A DNA stretch of 64,000 bases from Stenotrophomonas terrae (GTDB taxonomy: Bacteria; Pseudomonadota; Gammaproteobacteria; Xanthomonadales; Xanthomonadaceae): contig NZ_LDJJ01000037.1 in NCBI RefSeq assembly GCF_001431465.1, forward strand, positions 36,441-100,440. The letters run 5' to 3'. A model generated the notes under the pieces. That model was given only the letters and a program-made list of their open reading frames with translations, did not search any database and was not told where the DNA came from. Shown piece after piece: positions 54,864 to 63,965 of the stretch (its first letter is position 1; each line of letters opens with the position of its first letter). Position numbers and translations under genes: made by a program.

Positions 54864-55829
54864 TTAGTAGCGCACCAGCGCCGAGCCCCAGGTGAAACCG
54901 CCGCCAAAGGCTTCCAGCAGCAACAACTGGCCGCGCTCGACACGACCCGAACGGATCGCTGCGTCCAGTGCCAGCGGTACGGAACCAGACGAGGTGTTGC
55001 CGTGCTTGTCCACCGTCACCACCACGCGGTCCATCGGCATGTCCAGGCGCTTGGCCGTGGCTTCGATGATGCGCAGGTTGGCCTGGTGCGGGATCAGCCA
55101 ATCCAGGTCGGACTTGTCCAGACCATTGGCCTGCAGGGTCTCATCAACCACCGAGTCCAGCGCCTTGACGGCGTACTTGAACACGTCGTTGCCCTTCATG
55201 ATGATGTTGCCCGGCTTGTCGAAGCCGACCGACACACCAACCGGATCCCACAGCAGCTCCTTCTTGCTGCCGTCGGCATGCAGATGGGTACTGAGAATGC
55301 CGGTGTCTTCGTCGGCCTTGAGCACGACGGCGCCCGCGCCATCACCGAACAACACGCAGGTGGTGCGGTCAGTCCAGTCGACGATACGGGTCAGGGTTTC
55401 CGCACCGATCACCAAGACGTGCTTGGCATCACCGCTGCGAATGAATTTGTCAGCCACGCTCAGGGCGAAAAGGAAGCCCGAACATGCCGCATTGACGTCA
55501 AACGCCGCCGAACCAGCTGCGCCGAGGCGGGCCTGGATCAAGCAAGCGGTAGACGGAAAAATCAGATCCGGCGTGGTGGTACCCACGATGATCATGTCCA
55601 GCTGCGACGCCTCAATGCCGGCAGCTTCCAGCGCGCGCACGGCGGCGTGGTAACCCAGGTCACTGGTGGTTTCGCCTTCGGCAGCGATGTGCCGCTCACG
55701 GATACCCGTGCGCGACTCGATCCACTCGTTGGTCGTCTCGACAATCTTGGTCAGATCATCGTTGGTCAACACTTTCTCGGGCAAATAACTACCAGTGCCC
55801 GCGATTCTCGAGTAGATCCGCTTGCTCAT
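54864..55829 (-). CDS. fabH: Beta-ketoacyl-ACP synthase III
   Basis: FabH starts fatty-acid chains from acetyl-CoA (or branched acyl-CoA) and malonyl-ACP. It has 321 residues with Cys116 in [14 protein letters not shown], His in [11 protein letters not shown] and an Asn in [13 protein letters not shown]. It follows rpmF on the same strand, as in many gammaproteobacteria, although plsX is not between them. Confidence 0.96.
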   Translation of the reverse strand: MSKRIYSRIAGTGSYLPEKVLTNDDLTKIVETTNEWIESRTGIRERHIAAEGETTSDLGYHAAVRALEAAGIEASQLDMIIVGTTTPDLIFPSTACLIQARLGAAGSAAFDVNAACSGFLFALSVADKFIRSGDAKHVLVIGAETLTRIVDWTDRTTCVLFGDGAGAVVLKADEDTGILSTHLHADGSKKELLWDPVGVSVGFDKPGNIIMKGNDVFKYAVKALDSVVDETLQANGLDKSDLDWLIPHQANLRIIEATAKRLDMPMDRVVVTVDKHGNTSSGSVPLALDAAIRSGRVERGQLLLLEAFGGGFTWGSALVRY

Positions 55830-55920
55830 GCTGTTTCCTATTGCGCGAAGCCGCCCGCAGGCGGCCCCGGAAGAATCGGTGCAACAACCGCCACACTCAG
55901 GTGGCGGCAGCCGTCACAAA

Positions 55921-56118
55921 TCAATCTTCTTCAGCGACCAGGGTCGACTTGGTCGTGATCACCTTCTTGCCACGGTAGAAACCGTCAGCAGTGATGTGGT
56001 GACGCAGATGCACTTCACCGGTGGTCGGATCGGTGGACAGCTGCTTTGCGCTCAGGGCGTCGTGGGCACGACGCATGCCGCGGCGGGACGGGGTAACACG
56101 GGATTTCTGCACAGCCAT
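55921..56118 (-). CDS. rpmF: 50S ribosomal protein L32
   Basis: A 65-residue basic protein, [20 protein letters not shown] followed by [18 protein letters not shown], typical L32 of the Cys-free type, so no zinc ribbon. It lies between yceD and fabH in the conserved yceD-rpmF-fab order. Confidence 0.97.
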   Translation of the reverse strand: MAVQKSRVTPSRRGMRRAHDALSAKQLSTDPTTGEVHLRHHITADGFYRGKKVITTKSTLVAEED

Positions 56119-56226
56119 GGGATTGCTCCAAACTCGGTTTCGTTTGCTTCGTCGTTTAATTGCACAGGACGCCAGCGTCCAGCACTACTCGCTTTCGCCG
56201 CAGCCGCCGACGATTACCGGCCGCAA

Positions 56227-56733
56227 TTATTTCTTCAGCGCCGCCAATGCCGCAAAGGGATTGGCCTTGCTCAATTCTTCTTCGGTCGCGGTGAAGTCCT
56301 GTTCGACTGCCTCGCTTCCTGGCGCCAGCGCTACCACCGGCACCGCCAACACCAACTCGTCTTCCACAAGATCCAGCGGCCGCAGGTTGCCGTCTTCGGG
56401 CACCAGCAGCGCTTCGTATTCCTCTGGAAGCGCGGATTCCTCGTCTTCGTCCTTGATCAAGCCCAAGCGCTGCCTGATCGACACCGGCAGCAGGAAACGC
56501 TGCATGGTGCGCTGACAGATCAGGGGCAACTCGGTATCGATGGTCAGATCGACATAAGCCACCTGCAAGATGTTGTCTCGATCGAATTCCAGCGCATAGG
56601 TGCACTGGCCTTCGGTATCGGCAACCAGACCCTGCAGGCGGGTCAATTCGGACAAAGGCACCTGGCCGTCAAAGCGCCTACGCGCTACGACCATCCGCCA
56701 AGCATCCAGCAATTCGGGCACGTTCGCGGACAT
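56227..56733 (-). CDS. yceD: YceD family protein (DUF177), 23S rRNA accumulation protein
   Basis: A 168-residue protein from ATG 56733: CTYALEFDRDNILQVAYVDL, LPLICQRTMQRFLLPV (the conserved C-x-R-x-M/L motif of DUF177) and a C-terminal KANPFAALAALKK tail. The family affects 23S rRNA levels and is nearly always next to rpmF, as here. It is divergent from maf. Confidence 0.93.
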   Translation of the reverse strand: MSANVPELLDAWRMVVARRRFDGQVPLSELTRLQGLVADTEGQCTYALEFDRDNILQVAYVDLTIDTELPLICQRTMQRFLLPVSIRQRLGLIKDEDEESALPEEYEALLVPEDGNLRPLDLVEDELVLAVPVVALAPGSEAVEQDFTATEEELSKANPFAALAALKK

Positions 56734-56848
56734 AAGCTGCAGAATGTTAAGGAGTAGCCCCGCCGCTGTCAAACCCAAAGCGACGGAAACATTGTCAGAC
56801 CGGCGGCGGCGCAGCAGACTGGCCGTCCCGAGCCGCGTATTTTTACAC

Positions 56849-57421
56849 ATGAAGCCCCTGATTCTCGCCTCCACGTCACGATATCGCGCTGAATTGCTGA
56901 ACCGGCTCAGGCTTTCGTTCAGTTCGGCAGCCCCGGACGTCGATGAATCGCCCCTGCCCGGCGAGGCGCCAGCCGCGCTGGCACAGCGTTTGGCGGGCGC
57001 AAAGGCCGAAACCGTCGCCCGCCAGTTCCCCGGCAGCTGGGCCATCGGCTCGGATCAAGTTGCCGAGCTGAACGGGCAGCCGCTGGGTAAACCCGGCAGC
57101 CGTGAGGTCGCTTGCGCGCAGTTGGCAGCGATGTCCGGCCACGAAGTGCTGTTCCACACCGCCGTCTGCGTAAGCGACGGCACTACGCACCACCAGGCCA
57201 GCGATCTGACCCGCGTGCGCTTCAGGGCCCTGCAGACGGCCGAGATCGAGCGCTATATCGATGCCGAGCTGCCACTGGACTGCGCTGGCAGCTTCAAATG
57301 CGAAGGACTGGGCATCACCTTGTTCGAGGCCATCGAGAACAGCGACCCTACCGCCTTGATCGGCCTGCCGCTGATAAAGACCTCACAGCTGCTGCGACAG
57401 GCCGGTTATCAGCTGCCCTAG
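56849..57421 (+). CDS. Maf-like nucleotide pyrophosphatase (YceF subfamily)
   Basis: A 190-residue Maf protein: LILASTSRYRAELL with the phosphate-binding STS, DESPL, IGSDQVAELNG, GSFKCEGLGITLFEAIEN and IGLPL. The SDQV form and GSFKCEG point to the YceF subgroup, which hydrolyses m7GTP in E. coli, rather than YhdE. It may help remove modified nucleotides. It is divergent from yceD. Confidence 0.9.
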   Translation: MKPLILASTSRYRAELLNRLRLSFSSAAPDVDESPLPGEAPAALAQRLAGAKAETVARQFPGSWAIGSDQVAELNGQPLGKPGSREVACAQLAAMSGHEVLFHTAVCVSDGTTHHQASDLTRVRFRALQTAEIERYIDAELPLDCAGSFKCEGLGITLFEAIENSDPTALIGLPLIKTSQLLRQAGYQLP

Positions 57422-57434
57422 CCTGCGGCTTCCA

Positions 57435-57532
57435 GTAGCCCGGGTAAGCGCAGCGCACCCGGGAGCCAGGATCTAACGTCAACTCAGGTTTGCCGCCAAC
57501 AGCCCCGGGTGCGCTGCGCTTACCCGGGCTAC
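57435..57532. repeat. Inverted pair of GTAGCCCGGGT palindromes
   Basis: A unit at 57435-57463 and its exact inverse at 57504-57532, 14 bases past the maf stop. The 40-base insert is similar to that of the pair at 24245-24343 (GTTTGCCGCCAACAGCC), so the whole pair has moved as one unit. Confidence 0.9.
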
Positions 57533-57612
57533 GGTGCTATCAACTGCCCTAGCCCACTGCGGCTGCGCCGGTAATCCATGCCCGCACATCAACACACAGG
57601 CGCGGGCCAGCG

Positions 57613-59460
57613 TTATTTGATCTCGAACGGCTGTTCGGCCCAGGTTTCTACACTGCCGTCATTGCCATGCAGGCGCAGCCCCAGCCAATGGGTGCCAGGC
57701 TTCAGGGCGGATGTATCCAGGCGCGCATCAAAGCCGGTATTGGGATGCTGCGGGTCGTTGGAAATCTTCCAGAACGGGCGCACGTCGAAGGCGCGTCCGT
57801 AGCTGGCATCACCTACGCTGCGGCCGTCCAACAGCAGCTCAACCCGTGACAAACCCACGCCGTCCTTGAAGGCCCAGCCGCTGACTTCCAGCGCACCGTC
57901 CACTGCCTGCCCCGCCAACGGCGTTTCCACCCACGCCATGGCCGGCGTCACGCAGACACCAGGCTGTTTTTCCGCCGGCAGCCGGAACAGCAGGAAGCGC
58001 TGGAATCCATGATCGAGCGAAACCACCCGTGGCGGCGGCAGCGGCCCCACCAGCTCGCAGACCTTGTGGTAATGCGCCAATAGATCGCGGTAACGCTGAT
58101 CGCCCGGCGACAACACCAACAACACCGGCGTGGAGCGGCTGCCATCGCTGATCAGCCTCCACAACGCCAGCTGCGCGGTGCGCCCGTGCCGGTCATTGAG
58201 CGCGTGCGGCAGCACCTTGATGTTCGGATCATTGAGGCGGAAGCCGAGCTCCGCGCCCACCTTGAAACTGCCAGCCAGCAACTGCGTGTCTTCCGGCATC
58301 TGCGAGAGCTCGTCGCGCACGCCCTCGGCCAGCTGCTGCCAGCCGGCGAAATTCCGCGGGTAGTACTTGCTGCCCGCCATGTGCTCACGCAGTGCAGGCG
58401 ACGCCGCCAACAGGTAATAACTCATGGCCAGCAGCAGCCCCAGCGAGGTCACCGCCCACAGCGCGCGCCGCCAGCGACGCGACCAGTGACTGAGCAACGC
58501 CGGTACGCAGACCAGCAAGGCCAGGTAGCCCGGCAGCGGCCAATGGAAGCTGACCCGCTCCACATCGGTGAAGAAGCCGAGCAGGAAGATCAGCAAGGTC
58601 GAGGTGGCACCAACCAGCGCGAAGTAACGCCATTGCAGATGATGGAAGCCGCCCTGCGCATGCCGCAGGCCCTTGCCAGCAACCACCGCCATCGCCGCAA
58701 ACAACAGCGGCGTCACCAGCAGCGGCTGGATCACCAGGAACAACACACCCTGCCACTGGAAGGCCCAGGGATGCCGCTCGACCAGTTGGAACTTGAGCCC
58801 GGCATCCTGGTTGTCCAGGTTCCAGGCCAGCAACGGTACCCAGGCCGCGACACCGACGGACAAGGCGATCCACACGCGCGGATCGCGCAGCATCTTGCGG
58901 CCTTCGGGCAACACCAGCAGCGCGATGAAGCCCACCGCGATCACGCCGATGAAGCGGTAGTGGCTCAACGCGCCCATCAGCAAGCCGCAGGCCAGCAACA
59001 ACGCACCACCAGCCCCTACACCGCGCAGCAGACGCGCGCCGGCATCCAGACACAGCAAGGCCGCAATCGCCATCGGCACGTCCGGCACCGCCAGGATGCC
59101 CAGCGTTGCCGACAGCGGCATCAACAAGGCCAACGCACCCGCGCGCCAACCCATGCGTGCGCCGAACCAGCGCGTGCAGATGCTGGCAACCATCCACGGC
59201 AAGGCGGCACCCATCAGCAGGAACGGCAGACGCACACCCAGGCGATGGTCGCCGGCAACCTCCACGCCCAGCCGCGTAAGCCACGCGGTAAGCCCCGGCA
59301 GGTCCGAATAGGCCATGGCCAGATGTTGGCCTTCCTGCCAATAGAAGGCTTCGTCCACAAACAACGGAAGTTGCGATGCCAGCAGCACCTTGGCGGTAGT
59401 GACCAGCACCCACAACACAAGGAAGGTCACGTATGCGCGTTGTTCACCCCTGATTGCCAC
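57613..59460 (-). CDS. GT39-like membrane glycosyltransferase with C-terminal beta domain
   Basis: About 615 residues from GTG 59460 (AAGGA seven bases upstream; ATG 59496 is an alternative). About ten to twelve membrane helices; the first loop has PLFVDEAFYWQEGQHLAMAY (DE motif of GT39/ArnT-type enzymes) followed by SDLPGLTAWLTRLG. After the last helix comes a periplasmic part with SKYYPRNFAGW and then a C-terminal beta-sandwich (about 500-615, with VSGWAFKDGVGLSRVELLLDG split). It probably transfers a lipid-linked sugar in the periplasm; donor and acceptor are unknown. Confidence 0.8.
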   Translation of the reverse strand: MAIRGEQRAYVTFLVLWVLVTTAKVLLASQLPLFVDEAFYWQEGQHLAMAYSDLPGLTAWLTRLGVEVAGDHRLGVRLPFLLMGAALPWMVASICTRWFGARMGWRAGALALLMPLSATLGILAVPDVPMAIAALLCLDAGARLLRGVGAGGALLLACGLLMGALSHYRFIGVIAVGFIALLVLPEGRKMLRDPRVWIALSVGVAAWVPLLAWNLDNQDAGLKFQLVERHPWAFQWQGVLFLVIQPLLVTPLLFAAMAVVAGKGLRHAQGGFHHLQWRYFALVGATSTLLIFLLGFFTDVERVSFHWPLPGYLALLVCVPALLSHWSRRWRRALWAVTSLGLLLAMSYYLLAASPALREHMAGSKYYPRNFAGWQQLAEGVRDELSQMPEDTQLLAGSFKVGAELGFRLNDPNIKVLPHALNDRHGRTAQLALWRLISDGSRSTPVLLVLSPGDQRYRDLLAHYHKVCELVGPLPPPRVVSLDHGFQRFLLFRLPAEKQPGVCVTPAMAWVETPLAGQAVDGALEVSGWAFKDGVGLSRVELLLDGRSVGDASYGRAFDVRPFWKISNDPQHPNTGFDARLDTSALKPGTHWLGLRLHGNDGSVETWAEQPFEIK

Positions 59461-59494
59461 GTACACTTCCTTCAGCCCAAATATCGAGACGACC

Positions 59495-60442
59495 ATGACC
59501 GTGGCGCCGCCCGGAATGCTAACCGAAGTAACACTACAGTCCCTATCGGCAGCGCAACAGCAGGTCAATTCCCTACTGCTGGGCAAGGCGCAGGAAGTGC
59601 GGATGGCCTTTGTCGCGCTGCTGTCCAGCGGACATCTGCTGATCGAAGACCTGCCCGGCCTGGGCAAGACCACCCTGGCCCATGCAATGGCCTCCAGCCT
59701 CGGCCTGCAGTTCCAGCGCGTGCAGTTCACCTCGGATCTGCTGCCCGCCGATGTGCTCGGCATCTCGGTTTACGAAGCGCACAGCCGCAGCTTCCAGTTC
59801 CACCCGGGGCCGGTGTTCTGCAACCTGCTGCTCGCCGACGAGATCAACCGCGCACCGCCGCGCACACAGAGCGCATTGCTTGAAGCGATGGCCGAGCAGC
59901 AGGTGACCCTGGATGGCGTTACCCACAGCTTGCCGGACCCGTTCTTTGTGATCGCCACCCAGAACCCGGTGGACATGTCAGGCACCTTCCCCCTGCCGGA
60001 CTCGCAGCTGGACCGCTTCCTGCTGCGCCTGACCCTGGGCTATCCCAACGCCGAAGCCGAACGCGCCCTGCTGGCCGGCGAAGACCGTCGCAACCTCATC
60101 GCCCGCGTCACCCCCTGCCTGTCCGAGCAGGACCTGCGCAGCCTGCGCGAAGCGGTGGGCCAGGTACATGCCAGCGATGCACTGATTGATTACGTGCAGG
60201 CCTTGATCACCCGCAGCCGCCAACACCCCGGCGTGCGTGTTGGCCTGTCACCGCGCGCCGGCATCGCCTTGCTGCGCGCCGCCAAGGCGCATGCACTGCT
60301 GCTTGGCCGCCGCCATGTCATTCCCGAAGACGTGCAGGCCTTGTTCATCGCCGTGGCCGGGCATCGCCTGGTCGGCGAGGCGGAGGCATCTTCGGGGCCG
60401 GCCCTGGCACGCGCCATCCTGCACAGCGTGCAGGTGGATTGA
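59495..60442 (+). CDS. MoxR-family AAA+ ATPase
   Basis: A 315-residue AAA+ chaperone-like ATPase: Walker A LPGLGKTTLA, Walker B LLADEINRAPPRTQSALLEAM (split), ATQNPVDMSGTFPLPDSQLD sensor region, and LSPRAGIALLRAAKA lid. MoxR proteins assist maturation of complexes together with DUF58/VWA proteins; the DUF58 gene follows by one base. It is divergent from the glycosyltransferase gene with only 34 bases between starts. Confidence 0.93.
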   Translation: MTVAPPGMLTEVTLQSLSAAQQQVNSLLLGKAQEVRMAFVALLSSGHLLIEDLPGLGKTTLAHAMASSLGLQFQRVQFTSDLLPADVLGISVYEAHSRSFQFHPGPVFCNLLLADEINRAPPRTQSALLEAMAEQQVTLDGVTHSLPDPFFVIATQNPVDMSGTFPLPDSQLDRFLLRLTLGYPNAEAERALLAGEDRRNLIARVTPCLSEQDLRSLREAVGQVHASDALIDYVQALITRSRQHPGVRVGLSPRAGIALLRAAKAHALLLGRRHVIPEDVQALFIAVAGHRLVGEAEASSGPALARAILHSVQVD

Positions 60443-60443
60443 G

Positions 60444-61400
60444 GTGCGTGCAGCGTTGCGGCAGCGCCTGCAGGCACTGCAGTTGCTGGCACGGCCACGG
60501 CAGCCGGAAGACCTGCCGGTGCAACTGGACCGGCGCCGCATCTACGTGCTGCCTACCGGCTTTGGCCTGTTCCTGGCCGCCCTGCTTGCGGTGATGCTGC
60601 TCGGCGCATTGAACTACAACAACAACCCGGCCCTGTTGCTGGCGCTGGTGCTGGCAGCCACCGCACTGGCCAGCACCCTGCAGGCCCATCTGCAGCTATC
60701 CGGCCTGCGCCTGCAGGCCCTGTCGGCCGACCCGGTCGCCGCCGGCAATCCCATCCGCCTGCGGCTGGCACTTGCACGCAGCGACCGCCGCCCGCGTCGC
60801 GCCCTGCAGCTGGATTGCGCGCAGGCCCGCACCCACTTCAACCTGGAGCAGGACAGTCAGGCCGAGGCCGATCTGTGGTTGCCTACCCAACAACGCGGCT
60901 GGCTGGATCTGTCGCGTATCCGCGTGGCCACCACCCAGCCACTGGGCTTGGTCCGCGCATGGGCCTGGTTCTGGCCGGATACCGCCTTGCTGGTCTATCC
61001 CAGCCCCGAAACCAACGCGCCGCCACTGCCGGACGCAGGCAGCGCATCCACCCGCACCCGCGTGCATCCGCAGGGCGAGGAACTGCAGCAGATGCGTCCG
61101 TACCGCAGCGGTGACTCGCGCCGCAGCATCGCCTGGAAGCATTCGGCGCGCCGCGACGAACTGCTGGTGCGCGAATACGAGCGCCCCTACGGCGCCGAGC
61201 TGGTGCTGGACTGGCAGCAGTTGCGCGCCCTACCGCATGAGCGCCGCATCTCGCGACTGGCCCGCTGGGTCGACGAGGCCGAGCGCGAGGGCCGCAGCTA
61301 TCAACTGCGCCTGCCCGGCATGCCGCCGCTGGGGCCGGCCAGCGGTGACGCCCACCGCCACCTTTGCCTGCGCGCACTGGCGCTGCTTCCTGCCGCATGA
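60444..61400 (+). CDS. DUF58 domain membrane protein
   Basis: A 318-residue protein with two hydrophobic segments (about residues 38-80) and a soluble region carrying the DUF58 signature EELQQMRPYRSGDSRRSIAWKHSAR (split) and LLVREYERPYGAELVLDW. It belongs to the MoxR-DUF58-transglutaminase set of unknown but envelope-related role. GTG 60444 lies one base after the moxR stop; the ribosome site is weak, suggesting coupling. It overlaps the next gene by four bases. Confidence 0.88.
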   Translation: MRAALRQRLQALQLLARPRQPEDLPVQLDRRRIYVLPTGFGLFLAALLAVMLLGALNYNNNPALLLALVLAATALASTLQAHLQLSGLRLQALSADPVAAGNPIRLRLALARSDRRPRRALQLDCAQARTHFNLEQDSQAEADLWLPTQQRGWLDLSRIRVATTQPLGLVRAWAWFWPDTALLVYPSPETNAPPLPDAGSASTRTRVHPQGEELQQMRPYRSGDSRRSIAWKHSARRDELLVREYERPYGAELVLDWQQLRALPHERRISRLARWVDEAEREGRSYQLRLPGMPPLGPASGDAHRHLCLRALALLPAA

Positions 61401-63355
61401 AGATCTCTTCTCCCGCCCTGAGCGCAGGCACCCGCCTCTGGATCAATCTGGTCACCGTGCTGTGCCTGCTGCCGTTGTTGCTGCAGTTGCCCGCCACGCT
61501 GGCGGTGGTGTTCGCCGTCACCACGCTGCTGGTGGCGCTGTGGTCGTGGCGCCATGCCATGCCGCTGCCACTGCGGCTGCTGCTGGTCGGCATCATGCTG
61601 GCGTGCATTTACTGGCAGATGGGCATCCGGCCCGGCCGCGATACCGGCTGCGCCCTGCTCGCTGCAATGTTGGCGATCAAATCCAGCGAACTGCGCAATC
61701 TGCGTGACGCACGCAGCCTGATCGGCTTCGGCCTGTTTGCCCCGTTCGCCGCCTTCCTGCTTGACCAGGGCCCAAGCACCCTGCTGATGTCCGCAGCCGC
61801 CGTGGTCGCCGCCCTGCTGGCCCTGCAGCGGCTGGCCGATGAAGAAGTCGGCATCGCCCACCTGCCGGCACGCGCCCAGCTGCGCACCGTCGGCCGGCTG
61901 ATGCTGCTTGCCTTGCCGCTGGCGTTGTCGGCGTTCTGGCTGGTGCCGCGTCTGCCTACGCCACTGTGGGGCACGCCGGAGCGCGCCGCCGCACGCCCGG
62001 GGCTGTCCGGCAGCATGCAGCCCGGCGGCTGGATCGACCTGATGGCCGATGACAGCCCGGCGCTGCGCGTGGAGTTCTTCGGCCCGGTGCCGGCGCAGAA
62101 CCAGCGCTACTGGCGCGGCCCGGTATTGACCCGTTTCGACGGCCGCCGCTGGACCCGCTTGGAAAGCCAGCAATACGGGCAACCGCCGACCGTGCGTTCG
62201 GCCGCCCAGCGCTGGGATTACCAGATCGAATACGAGCCCACCGACCGCCGCGAACTGGTCGCCCTCGATCTGCCCCTGCAAGCCCCCAGCGGCAGCTACC
62301 TGGATGCCGACTACAGCCTCAGCGCACCACAATCGCTGACCACGCTGAGCCGTTGGCGCATGCAATCAAGTGCCGCGGAGGCCTTCCAGGCCGAGCTGCC
62401 ACAACGCCTGCGCCAACAGGCCCTGCAACTGCCGGAGGGCTTCAATCCACGCACGCTTGCACTGTCCCGGCAATGGCTCAGCGAAGCCGGCAACGACCCG
62501 GCAGCACTGGTGCAGCGCAGCCTGGAATGGATCCATCGCGATTTCGCCTACACCCTGGCCACGCCGCTGGCCGGCCGCCATTCGGTGGACGAATTCCTGT
62601 TCGACCAGAAGGCCGGCTATTGCGAGCACTTCAGCGCGGCGTTCGTGGTGCTGATGCGCGGCGCCGGCATACCCGCCCGCGTGGTCACCGGCTACGCCGG
62701 CGGCGTGCGCAACCGCTTCGGCAACTACTGGGTGGTGCGGCGTCTGGATGCACATGCCTGGGCCGAAGTCTGGCTGCCGCAGCGCGGCTGGGTACGCGTG
62801 GACCCCACCGCCGCCGTCGCCCCGGAGCGCATCTACGACACCTTGGAAGATCGCGTCGGCGACAACGACACCGGCGCCGATGGCATGGATCTGGCTGGGC
62901 GCTGGAGCAGCCTGCTGCAGTACGGCGACTATCTGCGCCGCGGCTGGAACACCGCCGTGCTGTCCTTCAACGCCGAGCGTCAGCAACACCTGCTCAGCGC
63001 CATCGGCATCAAGCAGTTGAACCCCTCGCAGCTGGTTGCCTTGTTTGCCGGCTTCGCCGTGCTGGCGCTGGGCCTGATGGCCTGGCTGCTGGCGCGCGGT
63101 GAACGCCAGCGTGACCCCTTGCTGCGCGCCTGGCATCGGCTGGACCGGCGTTACCAGCGCCTCGGGCTCGGCCGTGAACCGTCGGAAACCGCCAGCGATT
63201 GGGCCGCGCGGGTGGACCGCGCCCGCCCCGGCAGCGACCTGTTGGCACTCAGCCAGCGTTTCACTCAAGCGCGTTACGCTGGCGTCCGATCGGATGTCGT
63301 TTCATTATTGGCGGACCTGCACAGGCACCGCCCGAAACCCGGAGTACGAACATGA
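61397..63355 (+). CDS. Transglutaminase-like membrane protein (TgpA family, DUF3488)
   Basis: A 652-residue protein. About six N-terminal helices (1-190), then a periplasmic transglutaminase-like domain with the Cys-His-Asp triad at 409 (KAGYCEHFSAAF), 453 (LDAHAWAEVW) and 469 (WVRVDPTAAV). A final membrane helix (about 540-560) precedes a cytoplasmic DUF4129-like tail. The P. aeruginosa homologue TgpA is essential there. It is third in the moxR-DUF58 operon and overlaps the slp start by four bases. Confidence 0.92.
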   Translation: MKISSPALSAGTRLWINLVTVLCLLPLLLQLPATLAVVFAVTTLLVALWSWRHAMPLPLRLLLVGIMLACIYWQMGIRPGRDTGCALLAAMLAIKSSELRNLRDARSLIGFGLFAPFAAFLLDQGPSTLLMSAAAVVAALLALQRLADEEVGIAHLPARAQLRTVGRLMLLALPLALSAFWLVPRLPTPLWGTPERAAARPGLSGSMQPGGWIDLMADDSPALRVEFFGPVPAQNQRYWRGPVLTRFDGRRWTRLESQQYGQPPTVRSAAQRWDYQIEYEPTDRRELVALDLPLQAPSGSYLDADYSLSAPQSLTTLSRWRMQSSAAEAFQAELPQRLRQQALQLPEGFNPRTLALSRQWLSEAGNDPAALVQRSLEWIHRDFAYTLATPLAGRHSVDEFLFDQKAGYCEHFSAAFVVLMRGAGIPARVVTGYAGGVRNRFGNYWVVRRLDAHAWAEVWLPQRGWVRVDPTAAVAPERIYDTLEDRVGDNDTGADGMDLAGRWSSLLQYGDYLRRGWNTAVLSFNAERQQHLLSAIGIKQLNPSQLVALFAGFAVLALGLMAWLLARGERQRDPLLRAWHRLDRRYQRLGLGREPSETASDWAARVDRARPGSDLLALSQRFTQARYAGVRSDVVSLLADLHRHRPKPGVRT

Positions 63356-63876
63356 AGACCCGCATCCTCCTCGTTGCCGCTGCCAGCCTGGTGCTGGCTG
63401 CCTGTGCCACGGCGCCCAAGCCGCTGCAGGGACAGTTCACCCCCGTTTCGCCGCGTGACGCGGTGGCGCAGAAGCAGACTGGCGCGCCGGTACGCTGGGG
63501 TGGCCGCATCATTGAAACCGTCCCCGGCCAGGGCGAAACCTGCTTCCAGATGCTCGCCCGCCCGCTCAATACCAGCGGCCGCCCGAGCACCAGTTCGAGC
63601 GATGCCAGCGACGGCCGCTTCCTGGCCTGCCGCAGTGGTTTCTATGATCCGGCGGTGTTCGAGCCCGGCCGCGACGTGACCTTCATCGGCCGCATCGATG
63701 GCTACCAGAGCACCAAGATCGGCGAATACGATTACCCGCTGCCCAAGCTTGCCGCCGACGTGGTGTACCTGTGGCCGGTGCAGCGCGAAGTGGAAGTGGT
63801 ACCCGCCTACCCTTACGGCCCCTGGGGCCCGGGTTGGGGCCCAGGCTGGGGCTGGGGTTACCGCGGCTGGTGGTAA
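63352..63876 (+). CDS. Slp-family outer membrane lipoprotein
   Basis: A 174-residue lipoprotein: lipobox LAAC (Cys18), then the Slp domain (APVRWGGRIIETVPGQGETCFQ split, FLACRSGFYDPAVFEPGRDVTFIG, YPLPKLAADVVYLWP). The C-terminus is Gly/Trp/Pro-rich (GPWGPGWGPGWGWGYRGWW, partly repeated). Slp proteins are stress-induced in E. coli. It is coupled to the preceding gene and followed by a terminator. Confidence 0.9.
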   Translation: MKTRILLVAAASLVLAACATAPKPLQGQFTPVSPRDAVAQKQTGAPVRWGGRIIETVPGQGETCFQMLARPLNTSGRPSTSSSDASDGRFLACRSGFYDPAVFEPGRDVTFIGRIDGYQSTKIGEYDYPLPKLAADVVYLWPVQREVEVVPAYPYGPWGPGWGPGWGWGYRGWW

Positions 63877-63883
63877 CAAACTG

Positions 63884-63914
63884 AAAACGCCGCCCCAAGG
63901 GGCGGCGTTTTTGT
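63884..63914 (+). terminator. Terminator after the Slp gene
   Basis: CGCCGCCCC (63888-63896), AA, GGGGCGGCG (63899-63907) then TTTTT, with AAAA in front; it closes the moxR-DUF58-tgpA-slp operon. Confidence 0.93.
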
Positions 63915-63939
63915 TTGATTGAAACCTGGAACGATGGTT

Positions 63940-63965
63940 GTGGGAGCGGCGTAAGCCGCGAAGCT
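63940..63965 (+). repeat. REP-type palindrome GTGGGAGCGGCGTAAGCCGC
   Basis: A single unit of the GTAGGAGCGG family, continuing into CCCCTCC at the window end, so another composite repeat probably extends outside the window. Confidence 0.85.
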
